Source: Actinomadura_C alba
GTDB taxonomy: Bacteria; Actinomycetota; Actinomycetes; Streptosporangiales; Streptosporangiaceae
Length of the DNA: 64,000 bases
Assembly: GCF_039530285.1 (NCBI RefSeq)
Contig: NZ_BAAAOK010000001.1
Coordinates: forward strand, 186,001 to 250,000
Reading direction: 5' to 3'
Shown here: positions 35,548 through 43,979 of the stretch, in pieces
How positions within the stretch are numbered: the first letter of the stretch is position 1
Layout: each line of letters begins with the position of its first letter
Made by a program: the position numbers and the translations under genes
Notes under the pieces: model-generated
Database searches by the model: none
What the model saw: only the letters and a program-made list of their open reading frames with translations
What the model was told of the DNA's origin: nothing

Positions 35548-36594
35548 TCAGACTGCCGACTCGGCCAGCTCGGTGAGGTCGGTGAGGATCTCGGAGGCGG
35601 TCACCGGGTCCAGCTCGCCGAACGCGTACGGGCCGACGCGGTCCGGGTCGTAGTCACCCGGCTGCGCACCGAGCCAGACGTGCTCGAGCCGCTGCTCGGG
35701 GAGCATCTGGACATGGCCGGCCTGAATTCCCGGGTCCAGGCTGATCACAATGTGCAGGCCGCCTGGGGTCTCTCGGGAGATCCAGCATTCGACGCCGCCG
35801 TCCAGTGGTTCGCCGCGCCGCCAGCCGCGCCGTTCCAGCCCGAGGACCTTGCCGAACGGCACGGTGAGCCCCTCGAAGCGGTGCAGCCGGCCGCCCCGGG
35901 CTTCCTCGTCGGTGAGCGTGTCCACCGGCCGGCCGAGCTGCGGGAACGGCTGCAGGATCTCGTAGTCGGCGAACACCTCCACCCAGGCGGCGAGTTCCTC
36001 GCCCAGGTCCAGCGGATGTGCGATGCCGATCGACGCCGACTCCGGAAGGGTCAGGACAACGTCGCCGGCGTCGGCGAACGTGCGGTCCTCAGCCACCCGG
36101 AACGCTGTGACCTTGCCACCGTCCTCGCTCAGCCACACCAGCCGCCGCGCGATGTGCCACAGCAGCGGATGTGCGACGAACAGGATCTGGAACTCCGCCG
36201 CCGTCCACCGCCGCCGCGCCACCATGGCCGACTCCAGCCTGCGGATCTGGTCGCCCGCCGCCGCCCGGACATCCTTCTTCAACGCGGCGAACCGCTTGTA
36301 CGCCGCATGTGCCGGCTCATCGTCGTCCTTGACGCCCGGCCTCGGCAGTGCCTTGAGACGCCTGCCCCGCCCATCGTTCACGTACGGCCTGAGCTGCTCA
36401 TCGAAACCCACGACGAAGCGCCGGGAACCGTAGTCGAGAGTGAGACCGCCCTCGGGGCCCAGCCCGAAGTCCGGCACGAGGCGGTCGGCGAGCTGTTCGG
36501 GGGTGAGCTCGAGCTCCCGGGCGACCTCCTCGATCTTCTCCTGCGCCCGCGCCTTGACGCCCTTGAACTTCACCTTCTGCGAGATGCCGTACGA
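35548..36594 (-). CDS. DUF4132 copy 2, C-terminal part (after a -1 frame change)
   Basis: About 348 codons in the frame one base back from the N-terminal part of copy 2. They match the last third of copy 1 (ISQKVKFKGVKARAQEKI, DRLVPDFGLGPEGG, GELDPVTASEILTDLTEL). At 36594 the sequence has CATCGTACGG where copy 1 has a codon more completely spelled (His-Leu-His-Gly), so one base is missing. The first possible independent start is GTG 36573, without ribosome site. The two parts together give about 1110 residues, the length of copy 1. Confidence 0.75.
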   Translation of the reverse strand, partial: SYGISQKVKFKGVKARAQEKIEEVARELELTPEQLADRLVPDFGLGPEGGLTLDYGSRRFVVGFDEQLRPYVNDGRGRRLKALPRPGVKDDDEPAHAAYKRFAALKKDVRAAAGDQIRRLESAMVARRRWTAAEFQILFVAHPLLWHIARRLVWLSEDGGKVTAFRVAEDRTFADAGDVVLTLPESASIGIAHPLDLGEELAAWVEVFADYEILQPFPQLGRPVDTLTDEEARGGRLHRFEGLTVPFGKVLGLERRGWRRGEPLDGGVECWISRETPGGLHIVISLDPGIQAGHVQMLPEQRLEHVWLGAQPGDYDPDRVGPYAFGELDPVTASEILTDLTELAESAV

Positions 36595-38876
36595 TGCGTC
36601 AACGCCACATCGGTCCCAATGGCGGCCAGCACCTCCAGCCCGTCCACCGCCTTCTTGTGGCCCCCCTCCCCCGGCCACGCCCGGATCACCGGGGTCAACC
36701 GCCGCACCGTCTCATCGTCCCCCAGCAGGCCGAGCTGGGTCAGCGCCCACCCGTCCTTGGCCGGAGCACCATGGGCCCGCCACTGCAGGAACACCACCCA
36801 CGCGAACTCGGCCAGCGACTCCGGATCGCACAACTCCCGGACGACCTCGACCCCCGCGTACGCCTCGCCGGGCTTCGACATCGCCAGCGTGGTGATCACA
36901 TGTTCGGTCGCGGCGACCGGCAGCGCCAGGTCACCACCGCGCAGCAGCACCTGGGGCATCAGGCCCGGCTCCAGCCAGTCCGCCGCCTTCGGCGGTCTGG
37001 CCGGGAGGATGTCCAGCGGATCGGTCGCCAGCAGCGCCTCGATCGCCCCCGCGGCCGCCTCTCCGTTCGCCGCTGCCGCTGCCGCAGCCGCCACGATCCT
37101 CTCGGCACCGGCCTTCGCCGCGATGAGCCGCAGTGCGCCCTCGGCCTGGCGGCGCTCCTTCGAGAGCTTGCCGAGCGCGGCGGGGAACAAGAGCCTTGCC
37201 GCATCGACGCCGTGCCGGTCGAACCACGCGATCGCGATCGTCCGTGCCGACTTCAGCCGGGCCAGCCAGCCGGCCATCAGCGCGGCCACCTCGGCGTCCA
37301 GGAACGGAAGCAGGACGCTCCCCTGGGAGGCCGGCTGCGTCCTGGCGGCCTCCAGCGCGTGCGGCAGCGCCTCGAGCTCGTACCGGGCGACGAGCGCCTT
37401 CATCCACTCGACGGCGAACCACCAGCTTCTGGGCCGCCAGTCCGCGAGCAACGGGCGGACCAGATCCTCAGGGCCGTGGTTGAACAGCTTGAACGCCACG
37501 TACTGGTTGGAGGGTCTCTTCTGGAAGGCCGCAAGGTCCCTTTCCAGCTCCGACCGGTCCGCGGAGGCCACATAGCCTCTGCCGTCGGCCCTGGCCCACT
37601 CCTCCCGCTCACCCGGCGTCCACCTCAGGGCCCGCTCGACGCCGGCCGGATCGCCGGGCATGACAAGCGGTTTGTGCGCCTTGCGCTTTTGGGTCCACGG
37701 CGGCTCGACCAGCAGCCGCGGAAGGGCGTCCGCGGAAGCGTCCGCGACCCTGGCGCGCTGGACTGCCTCGATGACCGTACGCGCCACGTCGGGAAGCCTC
37801 GGAACCACCGCGGCGGTGAGCTCGGGCTCGTCCAGCAGATGCCTGGTCAGCAACTCCTTCGCCAAGACGGCCGACTTCGACCCGCTCGCCGCCACTGACG
37901 GCAACACGCGGAGCGCACGCACCGGGAAACGCCGTGCCATCGCCCGCATCGCGGGCAGGACGTACGCCTTGTCGAGCCGGGTGGCCATGAGCCTGAACGC
38001 CTCATCGCCAGGGAGCGCCCCGAGCACTTCGAGGAGCACCTGGCCAGTTCCCTCGCTGAGCCCCTCGTCGAAAGCACCGGCCAGGACCGGTGCGATGGCC
38101 GGCCCCACACCCTCGGCCACCGTGGCGAGCAACTCCAGGGAATGTTCCCCCCTCGCCAACCGCGCCCACCCACCGAGCCGCGCGAGCTGCTCGGCGGATC
38201 CCAGAGCACACCAGAGCATCGTGGCGTCGTGCGTTTCAGAATATTGGGCGCGGCGCGGCGGCTCGGCACAGCATTCCGCCACCCAGTCCTGCCGGGTCGG
38301 CACCAGGAACGACACCACGATCCGCTGCAGCGGAGTCCGCCGGTGATCCGCCAACCGGCCGACCGCCTCCGCGTAGTCCCGCTCGTTCGCGGCGGCCAGC
38401 AGAGCACGCAGCCGCCGCCCGGCCGATGCCCCCACCACCCCGTGCCATCCGCTGTGCCTGACGAGGTGGGGGAAGTCCTTTCGCCTCAGATCAAGGTCGA
38501 CAGTGATCCCACCGAGCTCTGCGAACGCACACGCGGCGAAGGCGAGCCCATGCTCGACGACCCAGGCGTCCACCCACTTCTCCAAGGGGAGACAGGGCTG
38601 TGTGGCCTTGGAGTCGATCTTGCGGAGCACTGCGGCACCGAGCGGATTCGCCTCACCACTCAAGTGGTCACGTGCCCGCCGGACGAGCTCCCGCTCACTG
38701 CCTTCGTGATCGAGGACCGTCTCGAGGAAGGGACGGATGGTCTGGACACGCCTCCGCACCCGCGCGGGGGCGAGATCCTTGATCTTGATCTCGGAGACCG
38801 GAACGCCGCCGCGCCGCGGGTACAACCGCTCACGCCACGAGTCCGGGATGACCAGGGCGGTCTCATCGCGATTCAT
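36570..38876 (-). CDS. DUF4132 copy 2, N-terminal part
   Basis: 768 codons from ATG 38876, ending GTDVALTHRTASRRR; the last residues after the Thr are out-of-frame product. Aligns with copy 1 from the start (ALVIPDSWRERLYPRRGGVP) through the helical repeats (PLLVEPPWTQKRKAHKPLVM is near-identical among copies). ATG overlaps the stop of the C-terminal part of copy 3 (ATGA), which implies that this region was translated through copy 3. Whether the truncated polypeptide is stable is unknown. Confidence 0.78.
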   Translation of the reverse strand: MNRDETALVIPDSWRERLYPRRGGVPVSEIKIKDLAPARVRRRVQTIRPFLETVLDHEGSERELVRRARDHLSGEANPLGAAVLRKIDSKATQPCLPLEKWVDAWVVEHGLAFAACAFAELGGITVDLDLRRKDFPHLVRHSGWHGVVGASAGRRLRALLAAANERDYAEAVGRLADHRRTPLQRIVVSFLVPTRQDWVAECCAEPPRRAQYSETHDATMLWCALGSAEQLARLGGWARLARGEHSLELLATVAEGVGPAIAPVLAGAFDEGLSEGTGQVLLEVLGALPGDEAFRLMATRLDKAYVLPAMRAMARRFPVRALRVLPSVAASGSKSAVLAKELLTRHLLDEPELTAAVVPRLPDVARTVIEAVQRARVADASADALPRLLVEPPWTQKRKAHKPLVMPGDPAGVERALRWTPGEREEWARADGRGYVASADRSELERDLAAFQKRPSNQYVAFKLFNHGPEDLVRPLLADWRPRSWWFAVEWMKALVARYELEALPHALEAARTQPASQGSVLLPFLDAEVAALMAGWLARLKSARTIAIAWFDRHGVDAARLLFPAALGKLSKERRQAEGALRLIAAKAGAERIVAAAAAAAANGEAAAGAIEALLATDPLDILPARPPKAADWLEPGLMPQVLLRGGDLALPVAATEHVITTLAMSKPGEAYAGVEVVRELCDPESLAEFAWVVFLQWRAHGAPAKDGWALTQLGLLGDDETVRRLTPVIRAWPGEGGHKKAVDGLEVLAAIGTDVALTHRTASRRR

Positions 38877-39967
38877 CGGGCGGACTCGGCCAGCTCGGTG
38901 AGGTCGGTGAGGATCTCGGAGGCGGTCACCGGGTCCAGTTCCCCGAACGCGTACGGGCTGACGCGGCTCGGGAAGTAGTCATACGGCTGGTCGCCGAGCC
39001 AGATGTGCTCGAGCCGCTGCTCGGGGTCCATGTCCACGTTACCGACCTGAATCCCCGGATCCAGGTTGATCACGACGTACCGGCCGCCGGGGACCTCGCG
39101 GGAGATCCAGCGCTCAGTGCCGTTGTCCAGTGGCACGCCCCGCCGCCAGCCGCGCTTCTCCAGCCCGAGCACCTTGCCGAACGGCACGCTCAGCCCCTCG
39201 AACCGCTCCAGCCGCCCGCTGGTGCGTTCCTCGTCGGTGAGGACGTGCACCGCACGGCCGAGCTGCGGGAACGGCTGCAGGATCTCGTAGTCGGCGAACA
39301 CCTCCGACCACGCCCCCAGCGCGTCGCCCAGGTGCAGCGGATGCGCGATGCCGACCAGCGCCGAGTCCGCCGGCGTGAACACGTCGTCATCGATGTCGGC
39401 GAAGCTGCGATCCTCGGCGAGGCGGAACGCCGTCGCCTTGCCACCGTCCTCGGCCAGCCACACCAGACGCCGCACGATGTGCCAAACCAGCGGATGGCCG
39501 ACGAGGTACTCCCGGAACTCGGCGGGCGTCCACCGGCGGCCCGTCGCCATGGCCAGCTCCATGCGCCGCAACTGGATCGGGGCGATCGCGCGCACGTCCT
39601 TCTTCAGCTCGGTGAACCGCTGGTACGCGGCGGGCGCGGCCTCGGCGTCGTCCTTGGCCCCCGGTTTCGGCAGGGCCTTGCGGCCCGTGCCGTCCTCGCC
39701 GGCCACGTACGGCTTGAGCTGCTCGTCGAAACCCACGATGAAGCGGCGCGGGCCGTAGTCGAGGACCATGCTCCCGTCGGCGTCCAGCCCGAACCCGGGG
39801 ACGAGGCGATCCCCCAGCTGCTCCCCCGTCAACCCCAGCGCTTCGGCGACCTGCTCGATCTTCTCCTGCGCCCGCTGCTTGAGCGCCTTGAACTTCACCT
39901 TCTGCGCGATGCCGTGCAGCTGCGTCAACGCCACGTCGGTCCCGATCAGCGCCAGCGCGTCCAGGCC
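38873..39967 (-). CDS. DUF4132 copy 3, C-terminal part (after a -1 frame change)
   Basis: About 364 codons in the frame one base back from the N-terminal part of copy 3; an internal GTG at 39934 is the first candidate start but has no ribosome site. Sequence VALTQLHGIAQKVKFKALK, then DRLVPGFGLDADGSMVLDYG, matches copy 1. At the break the DNA reads GAGGCCTGG where GAGGGCCTGG would keep the frame, so one G is missing. The final 75 bases are almost identical to the end of copy 2. Confidence 0.75.
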   Translation of the reverse strand, partial: GLDALALIGTDVALTQLHGIAQKVKFKALKQRAQEKIEQVAEALGLTGEQLGDRLVPGFGLDADGSMVLDYGPRRFIVGFDEQLKPYVAGEDGTGRKALPKPGAKDDAEAAPAAYQRFTELKKDVRAIAPIQLRRMELAMATGRRWTPAEFREYLVGHPLVWHIVRRLVWLAEDGGKATAFRLAEDRSFADIDDDVFTPADSALVGIAHPLHLGDALGAWSEVFADYEILQPFPQLGRAVHVLTDEERTSGRLERFEGLSVPFGKVLGLEKRGWRRGVPLDNGTERWISREVPGGRYVVINLDPGIQVGNVDMDPEQRLEHIWLGDQPYDYFPSRVSPYAFGELDPVTASEILTDLTELAESAR

Positions 39968-42222
39968 TCTGACGCCTTGGCGTGCCCGCCCTCACCCGGC
40001 CAGGCCCTGATGATCGGCGTCAGCCGCCGCGCCGTCTCATCGTCGCCGACGCAGCCCAGCGCGGTCACCGCCCAGGCGTCACCGGCCGTCTCTCCGCGCT
40101 CACGCCACCGTTCGAACAACGCCCAGCCGAACTCCGCGAGCGACTCCCCGTCGCACAGCTCCCGGACCACCGCGATCCCGGGGTCCACCTCCTCGGGCGT
40201 CGACATCGCGAGCATCGTGACCAGGTGCCGTACCGCTCCGGCCGGCAGCGCCCGCTCACGGCCGCGTAGCAGCACCTGCGAAAGCGCGCCCGGGGCGGCC
40301 CACTCCCCGACCTTGGGCACCTTGCGCGGAACGAGGTCCCGCGGATCCGCCGCCAGAAGCGCCTCGATGGCGGCGACCGCATCGTCACCATGAGCCCGTG
40401 CGGCCTCGATGACGGCGTCACCGCCGAGTTCGGACGCGAGGAAGTGCAACGCGTATTCGGCGCCCCGCCGCTGTGTCCCCAGCCTGCCGAGCGCCGCGGG
40501 CAGCAGAAATGGCACGGCCGCGGCCCCGTGCATCCCGAACCACACGGTCGCGATCTCCCGGGCCGTCTTGACCCGCAGTAGCCAGTCGGCGGCGAGCGCG
40601 GCCACCTGGGCGTCCAGGTACGGCAGCAGCAGCGATCCGAAGCGGGCCGCGTTCGACGTGGCGAATTGCACGGCGACCGGGAGCGCGTCCAGCTCGTAGC
40701 GCGCCACGACGTGCCGCATCCATTCCTCGGGACGGCAGGTGCCGTCGGAGCTGTTCCAGCCTCTCGGCCGCCAGTCCGCCAGCAGCGGGCGGATCAGCTG
40801 CTCGGGTCCCAGTGTGATGATCGGGACCTCGTCGTATCCGAGAAGCCGACCGGACCGGAGATCCTCGATCCGCCGCGCCCAGCCCGGGTCCTTGTCGTAG
40901 GTCGGAGGGCTCTCCCAGTGACGGCCTGATTCCAACGGCTCGTCCATCGGCCAGCGCGCAGGGTAGAAGAGGCCCGTGTGCAGCCATCTCTCCCGCTCGC
41001 CCGGTTCCCAGGCCATGCTCGGCCCGGTGGCAGGCGTCAGTCCTTTGATGACGACCGGCTTCGTCTTCGGCTTCTCCCGCGCCCACGGCGGGTCGACCAG
41101 CAGCGGGGGCAGGGCCTCGGCCGACGCCTCGGGGACGCGTTCCACGGCGGCCGTGATCCGTTCGATCACCTCCTGGACCTCGGCCGGGAGGTCCGCGACA
41201 ACGGCCACGAGGAGCTCGGCGTTGGCGCTCAGATGCTCGTTCAGCAGCTCGGCGGCCGTGGCGCCGTCGGCCTGTGCGAGCAGCCGGATCGCCCGTACCG
41301 GGTAACGACTCATCGCCTCCAGCAGGGCGGCCCGGAAATGCGGCCGGTCGACCCGTTCCAACAGCAGCTCGAACGCCTCGTCGGACGGCAGCGCGGAGAG
41401 CACGTCGAGGAGCGCCCTGCGCCGCTCGGGATCGGGATCCAGCCGGTCCATCGCCTCGGCCAGCAACGGCGCGATGGCGGGGCCGACGCCCTCGGCCATC
41501 GTCGCGAGATTCTCCAGATAGCAGTCGGGGTAGGTCAGGTTCGCCCACCCACCGACCAGCTCGAGTTGCCCGGCCGACCCGAGCGTGCACAGCATCATCT
41601 GCCGCGGGTAGCAGTCGGGCGCGGCGCAGCACTCGTCCACCCAGTCCAGCCTGGTCGGCACAAGGTAGGCGGTGATGAACCTCTTCATGGGCGTCCCCCG
41701 GCGCTCCGCCAGGCGGTCCACGGCCTCCTGATACTCCTGATCTCCGATGGCGGCCAGCAGTGCCCTGAGCCGGCGGGCGGCCGGGGGCATCCGATAGATG
41801 TCCAGGACCTGACCCGGCTTGACGTCGATGTCGCAAAGCTCCGTGAACGCGCAGGCGGCGAACGCCGGCCCGTGGACGGCGACCCAGCCGTCCACGAACC
41901 GCTCGTGCTCCTCAGAGGTGGCGATCCGGCTACGCCCGATCATGACGGCCGCGAGCAGCGCCGCACCTCGCGGGTCGGCGTCGCCCGCCAGGTGCCTGCG
42001 GGTGCTCTCGGCCAGTTCCCGGTCGCAGCCCGGGTCGGCGATGAGATGTTCGGCCTCGGCCCGGCCGTCCTCCTCCAGCGAACGCAGCGCCTCGCCCGCG
42101 GCACCACCGATCGTGATCTTCGGACCGGGAACTCCACCCCGGCGCGGATGCAGGCGCCGCCGCCAGCCCTTCGGAATCACCAGAGTGTTCTCATCCGACA
42201 GCGGAGCGAGTTGATCAACCAT
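39946..42222 (-). CDS. DUF4132 copy 3, N-terminal part
   Basis: 758 codons from ATG 42222, ending HAKASEAWTRWR, where the paralogues continue GLD/GVDVLAAIGTD; the tail beyond KASE is out of frame. Start region MVDQLAPLSDENTLVIP resembles copy 1 (MTDRLPALPDEDTLVFP). Helical-repeat body as in the other copies. Preceded by the conserved 32-base leader block at 42223-42254. First large gene of the leftward array. Confidence 0.78.
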   Translation of the reverse strand: MVDQLAPLSDENTLVIPKGWRRRLHPRRGGVPGPKITIGGAAGEALRSLEEDGRAEAEHLIADPGCDRELAESTRRHLAGDADPRGAALLAAVMIGRSRIATSEEHERFVDGWVAVHGPAFAACAFTELCDIDVKPGQVLDIYRMPPAARRLRALLAAIGDQEYQEAVDRLAERRGTPMKRFITAYLVPTRLDWVDECCAAPDCYPRQMMLCTLGSAGQLELVGGWANLTYPDCYLENLATMAEGVGPAIAPLLAEAMDRLDPDPERRRALLDVLSALPSDEAFELLLERVDRPHFRAALLEAMSRYPVRAIRLLAQADGATAAELLNEHLSANAELLVAVVADLPAEVQEVIERITAAVERVPEASAEALPPLLVDPPWAREKPKTKPVVIKGLTPATGPSMAWEPGERERWLHTGLFYPARWPMDEPLESGRHWESPPTYDKDPGWARRIEDLRSGRLLGYDEVPIITLGPEQLIRPLLADWRPRGWNSSDGTCRPEEWMRHVVARYELDALPVAVQFATSNAARFGSLLLPYLDAQVAALAADWLLRVKTAREIATVWFGMHGAAAVPFLLPAALGRLGTQRRGAEYALHFLASELGGDAVIEAARAHGDDAVAAIEALLAADPRDLVPRKVPKVGEWAAPGALSQVLLRGRERALPAGAVRHLVTMLAMSTPEEVDPGIAVVRELCDGESLAEFGWALFERWRERGETAGDAWAVTALGCVGDDETARRLTPIIRAWPGEGGHAKASEAWTRWR

Positions 42223-42254
42223 GTCGCCACACCGTAGGGCAGCCAGACGACAAA
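42223..42254 (-). promoter_or_regulatory. Repeated leader block, DUF4132 copy 3
   Basis: TTTGTCGT, a variable spacer, then TACGGTGTGGCGAC directly before ATG 42222; same length and ends as the block in front of copy 1. It begins 10 bases after the stop of the relic ORF at 42265. Confidence 0.5.
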
Positions 42255-42264
42255 ACCGCCGGCT

Positions 42265-42333
42265 TCAGGACTTTCGCCCCTCAGCCGGCAGCGACGTGGC
42301 GGGGCCGACCGGCGAGAACCGCTGATCGCTCAT
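42265..42333 (-). pseudogene. Relic start of a further DUF4132-like gene, or a leader peptide
   Basis: ATG 42333 opens 22 codons beginning MSDQRFSPVGPATSL and ending with TGA at 42265. It is preceded by a third copy of the 32-base leader block (42334-42365, TACGGTGCGGCGGC before ATG) and is followed at once by the block of copy 3. The likeliest reading is the 5' stub left when recombination between tandem copies removed a gene body; a short regulatory leader peptide is the alternative. Confidence 0.4.
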
Positions 42334-42424
42334 GCCGCCGCACCGTAATGGAGGGAGACGACGAACCCGCTCGACACGGCACCGGGCACAATGGCCGCCA
42401 GAGGCTCCTTCAGGAGGGACTGCG

Positions 42425-43849
42425 TTGTCCACAGAGATCTGCTTCTCGTCGGCCCGGGACCTTGCGCGCCGCCTGCGCACCCGCGAGGTTTCGGCCCGCG
42501 AGGTCGTCGAGGCGCATCTGGCGCAGATCGAGCGGGTCAACCCGCGGGTCAACGCCATCGTGACCCTCACCGCCGAGCCGGCACTGGAGCGAGCCCGCGC
42601 CGCCGATGAACGGCTCGCCTCCGGCGCCGAGGTGGGGCCGTTGCACGGGCTGCCGGTCGCGCACAAGGACACCCACGACACCGCCGGGATACGCACGACG
42701 TACGGCTCTCCGCTGCTGGCCGGCAACGTGCCCGAACGCGATGAACTGATCATCGAACGGATGCGCGCCGCCGGGGTCATCACACTCGGCAAGACCAACG
42801 TGCCGGAGTTCGCGGCGGGCTCGAACACCTTCAACCCGCTCTTCGGCGCGACCCGCAACCCCTATGACCTGACCCGGTCCGCGGGCGGGAGCAGCGGTGG
42901 CGCGGCCGCCGCGCTCGCCTGCGGCATGCATCCGCTGGCCGATGGCAGCGACATGGGCGGTTCGCTGCGCAATCCGGCCTCGTTCTGCAACGTCGTCGGG
43001 TTCCGCCCCTCGCCCGGACGGGTCCCGACCTGGCCGGAGCAGGCGGGATGGTCGACCATGTCCGTGCAGGGCCCGCTGGCTCGCACCGTCGCCGACGCCG
43101 CGCTGCTGTTGTCGGTGCTGGCCGGTCCGGACCCGCGCTCGCCCATCGCACTGGAGGAGCCGGGCTCGTCGTTCGGCCGGCCGCTGGAGCGCGACCTCTC
43201 CGGTTTGCGGGTGGCCTGGTCGGCGGATCTGGGCGGCACCGTTCCGGTCGATCCGGCCGTGACCCGGGCGCTCGAACCCGCGGTCAAGGTGTTCACCGAT
43301 CTGGGCTGCGTCGTCGACCAGGACTGCCCCGACCTGTCCGGCGCAGAGGAGGTCTTCCGCACGCTGCGCGCATGGCAGTTCGAGATGATCATGGGCCCGC
43401 TCCTCGACCGCGAACGCGAACGCATCAAGCCCTCACTGGCCCGGAACATCGAGGCCGGGCGGGCTCTCACCGGACGCGATCTCGCCACCGCCGAGACGCT
43501 GCACACCCGGCTCTATCACCGGGTACGCGAATTCTTCGAACGTTACGACCTGCTGCTGCTTCCGGTCAGTCAGGTCCCCCCGTTCGACGTCGAGCTGGAA
43601 TACCCCACCGAGGTGGCCGGCGAACCCACGCCCAACTACCTGGACTGGATGCGCTCGGCCTACTTCATCTCCGCGACCGGCTGCCCGGCGCTGTCGGTGC
43701 CCGCCGGGTTCACCGCGGACGGGCTGCCGGTGGGCCTGCAGATCGTCGGTCCGCACCGGGCCGACTTCGACGTCCTGCGGGCTGGGCACGCGTTCGAGCA
43801 GGCCACCCGGTACGGCGAGCGGCGGCCGGGGGTCGTGGCGGCCCCCTGA
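42425..43849 (+). CDS. Amidase (amidase-signature family)
   Basis: Cytoplasmic hydrolase of carboxylic amides (474 aa). Ser-cisSer-Lys triad: Lys81 in PVAHKDTHDTAG, the cis-Ser in SAGGSSGGAAAAL (156-157) and the nucleophile Ser180 in GSDMGGSLR. C-terminal TGCPALSVPAGF and GLPVGLQIVGP are typical. TTG 42425 has AGGAGGG (42412-42418) six bases upstream. Annotated relatives are often called GatA or indole-acetamide hydrolase; with no GatB/GatC nearby this is a stand-alone amidase. Substrate unknown. Confidence 0.91.
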   Translation: MSTEICFSSARDLARRLRTREVSAREVVEAHLAQIERVNPRVNAIVTLTAEPALERARAADERLASGAEVGPLHGLPVAHKDTHDTAGIRTTYGSPLLAGNVPERDELIIERMRAAGVITLGKTNVPEFAAGSNTFNPLFGATRNPYDLTRSAGGSSGGAAAALACGMHPLADGSDMGGSLRNPASFCNVVGFRPSPGRVPTWPEQAGWSTMSVQGPLARTVADAALLLSVLAGPDPRSPIALEEPGSSFGRPLERDLSGLRVAWSADLGGTVPVDPAVTRALEPAVKVFTDLGCVVDQDCPDLSGAEEVFRTLRAWQFEMIMGPLLDRERERIKPSLARNIEAGRALTGRDLATAETLHTRLYHRVREFFERYDLLLLPVSQVPPFDVELEYPTEVAGEPTPNYLDWMRSAYFISATGCPALSVPAGFTADGLPVGLQIVGPHRADFDVLRAGHAFEQATRYGERRPGVVAAP

Positions 43850-43979
43850 CGGAGAACCGACCCCGGACGTCCCCATGCGCCATGGTCGGAAAACCCAGTG
43901 ATCTCGAACTTCCCGGGCCGGTACCGTGCCGGGTACCCTGCGCGGGATATCGGCTGATGTGGGGTCAGGTAGGGGCATA

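Noticed and set aside
36590..39970. Programmed -1 ribosomal frameshifting in DUF4132 copies 2 and 3
   Set aside because: Neither break shows a slippery heptamer (X XXY YYZ), and the two local sequences differ. Missing bases are simpler; I keep the coincidence of position as a finding but not this mechanism.
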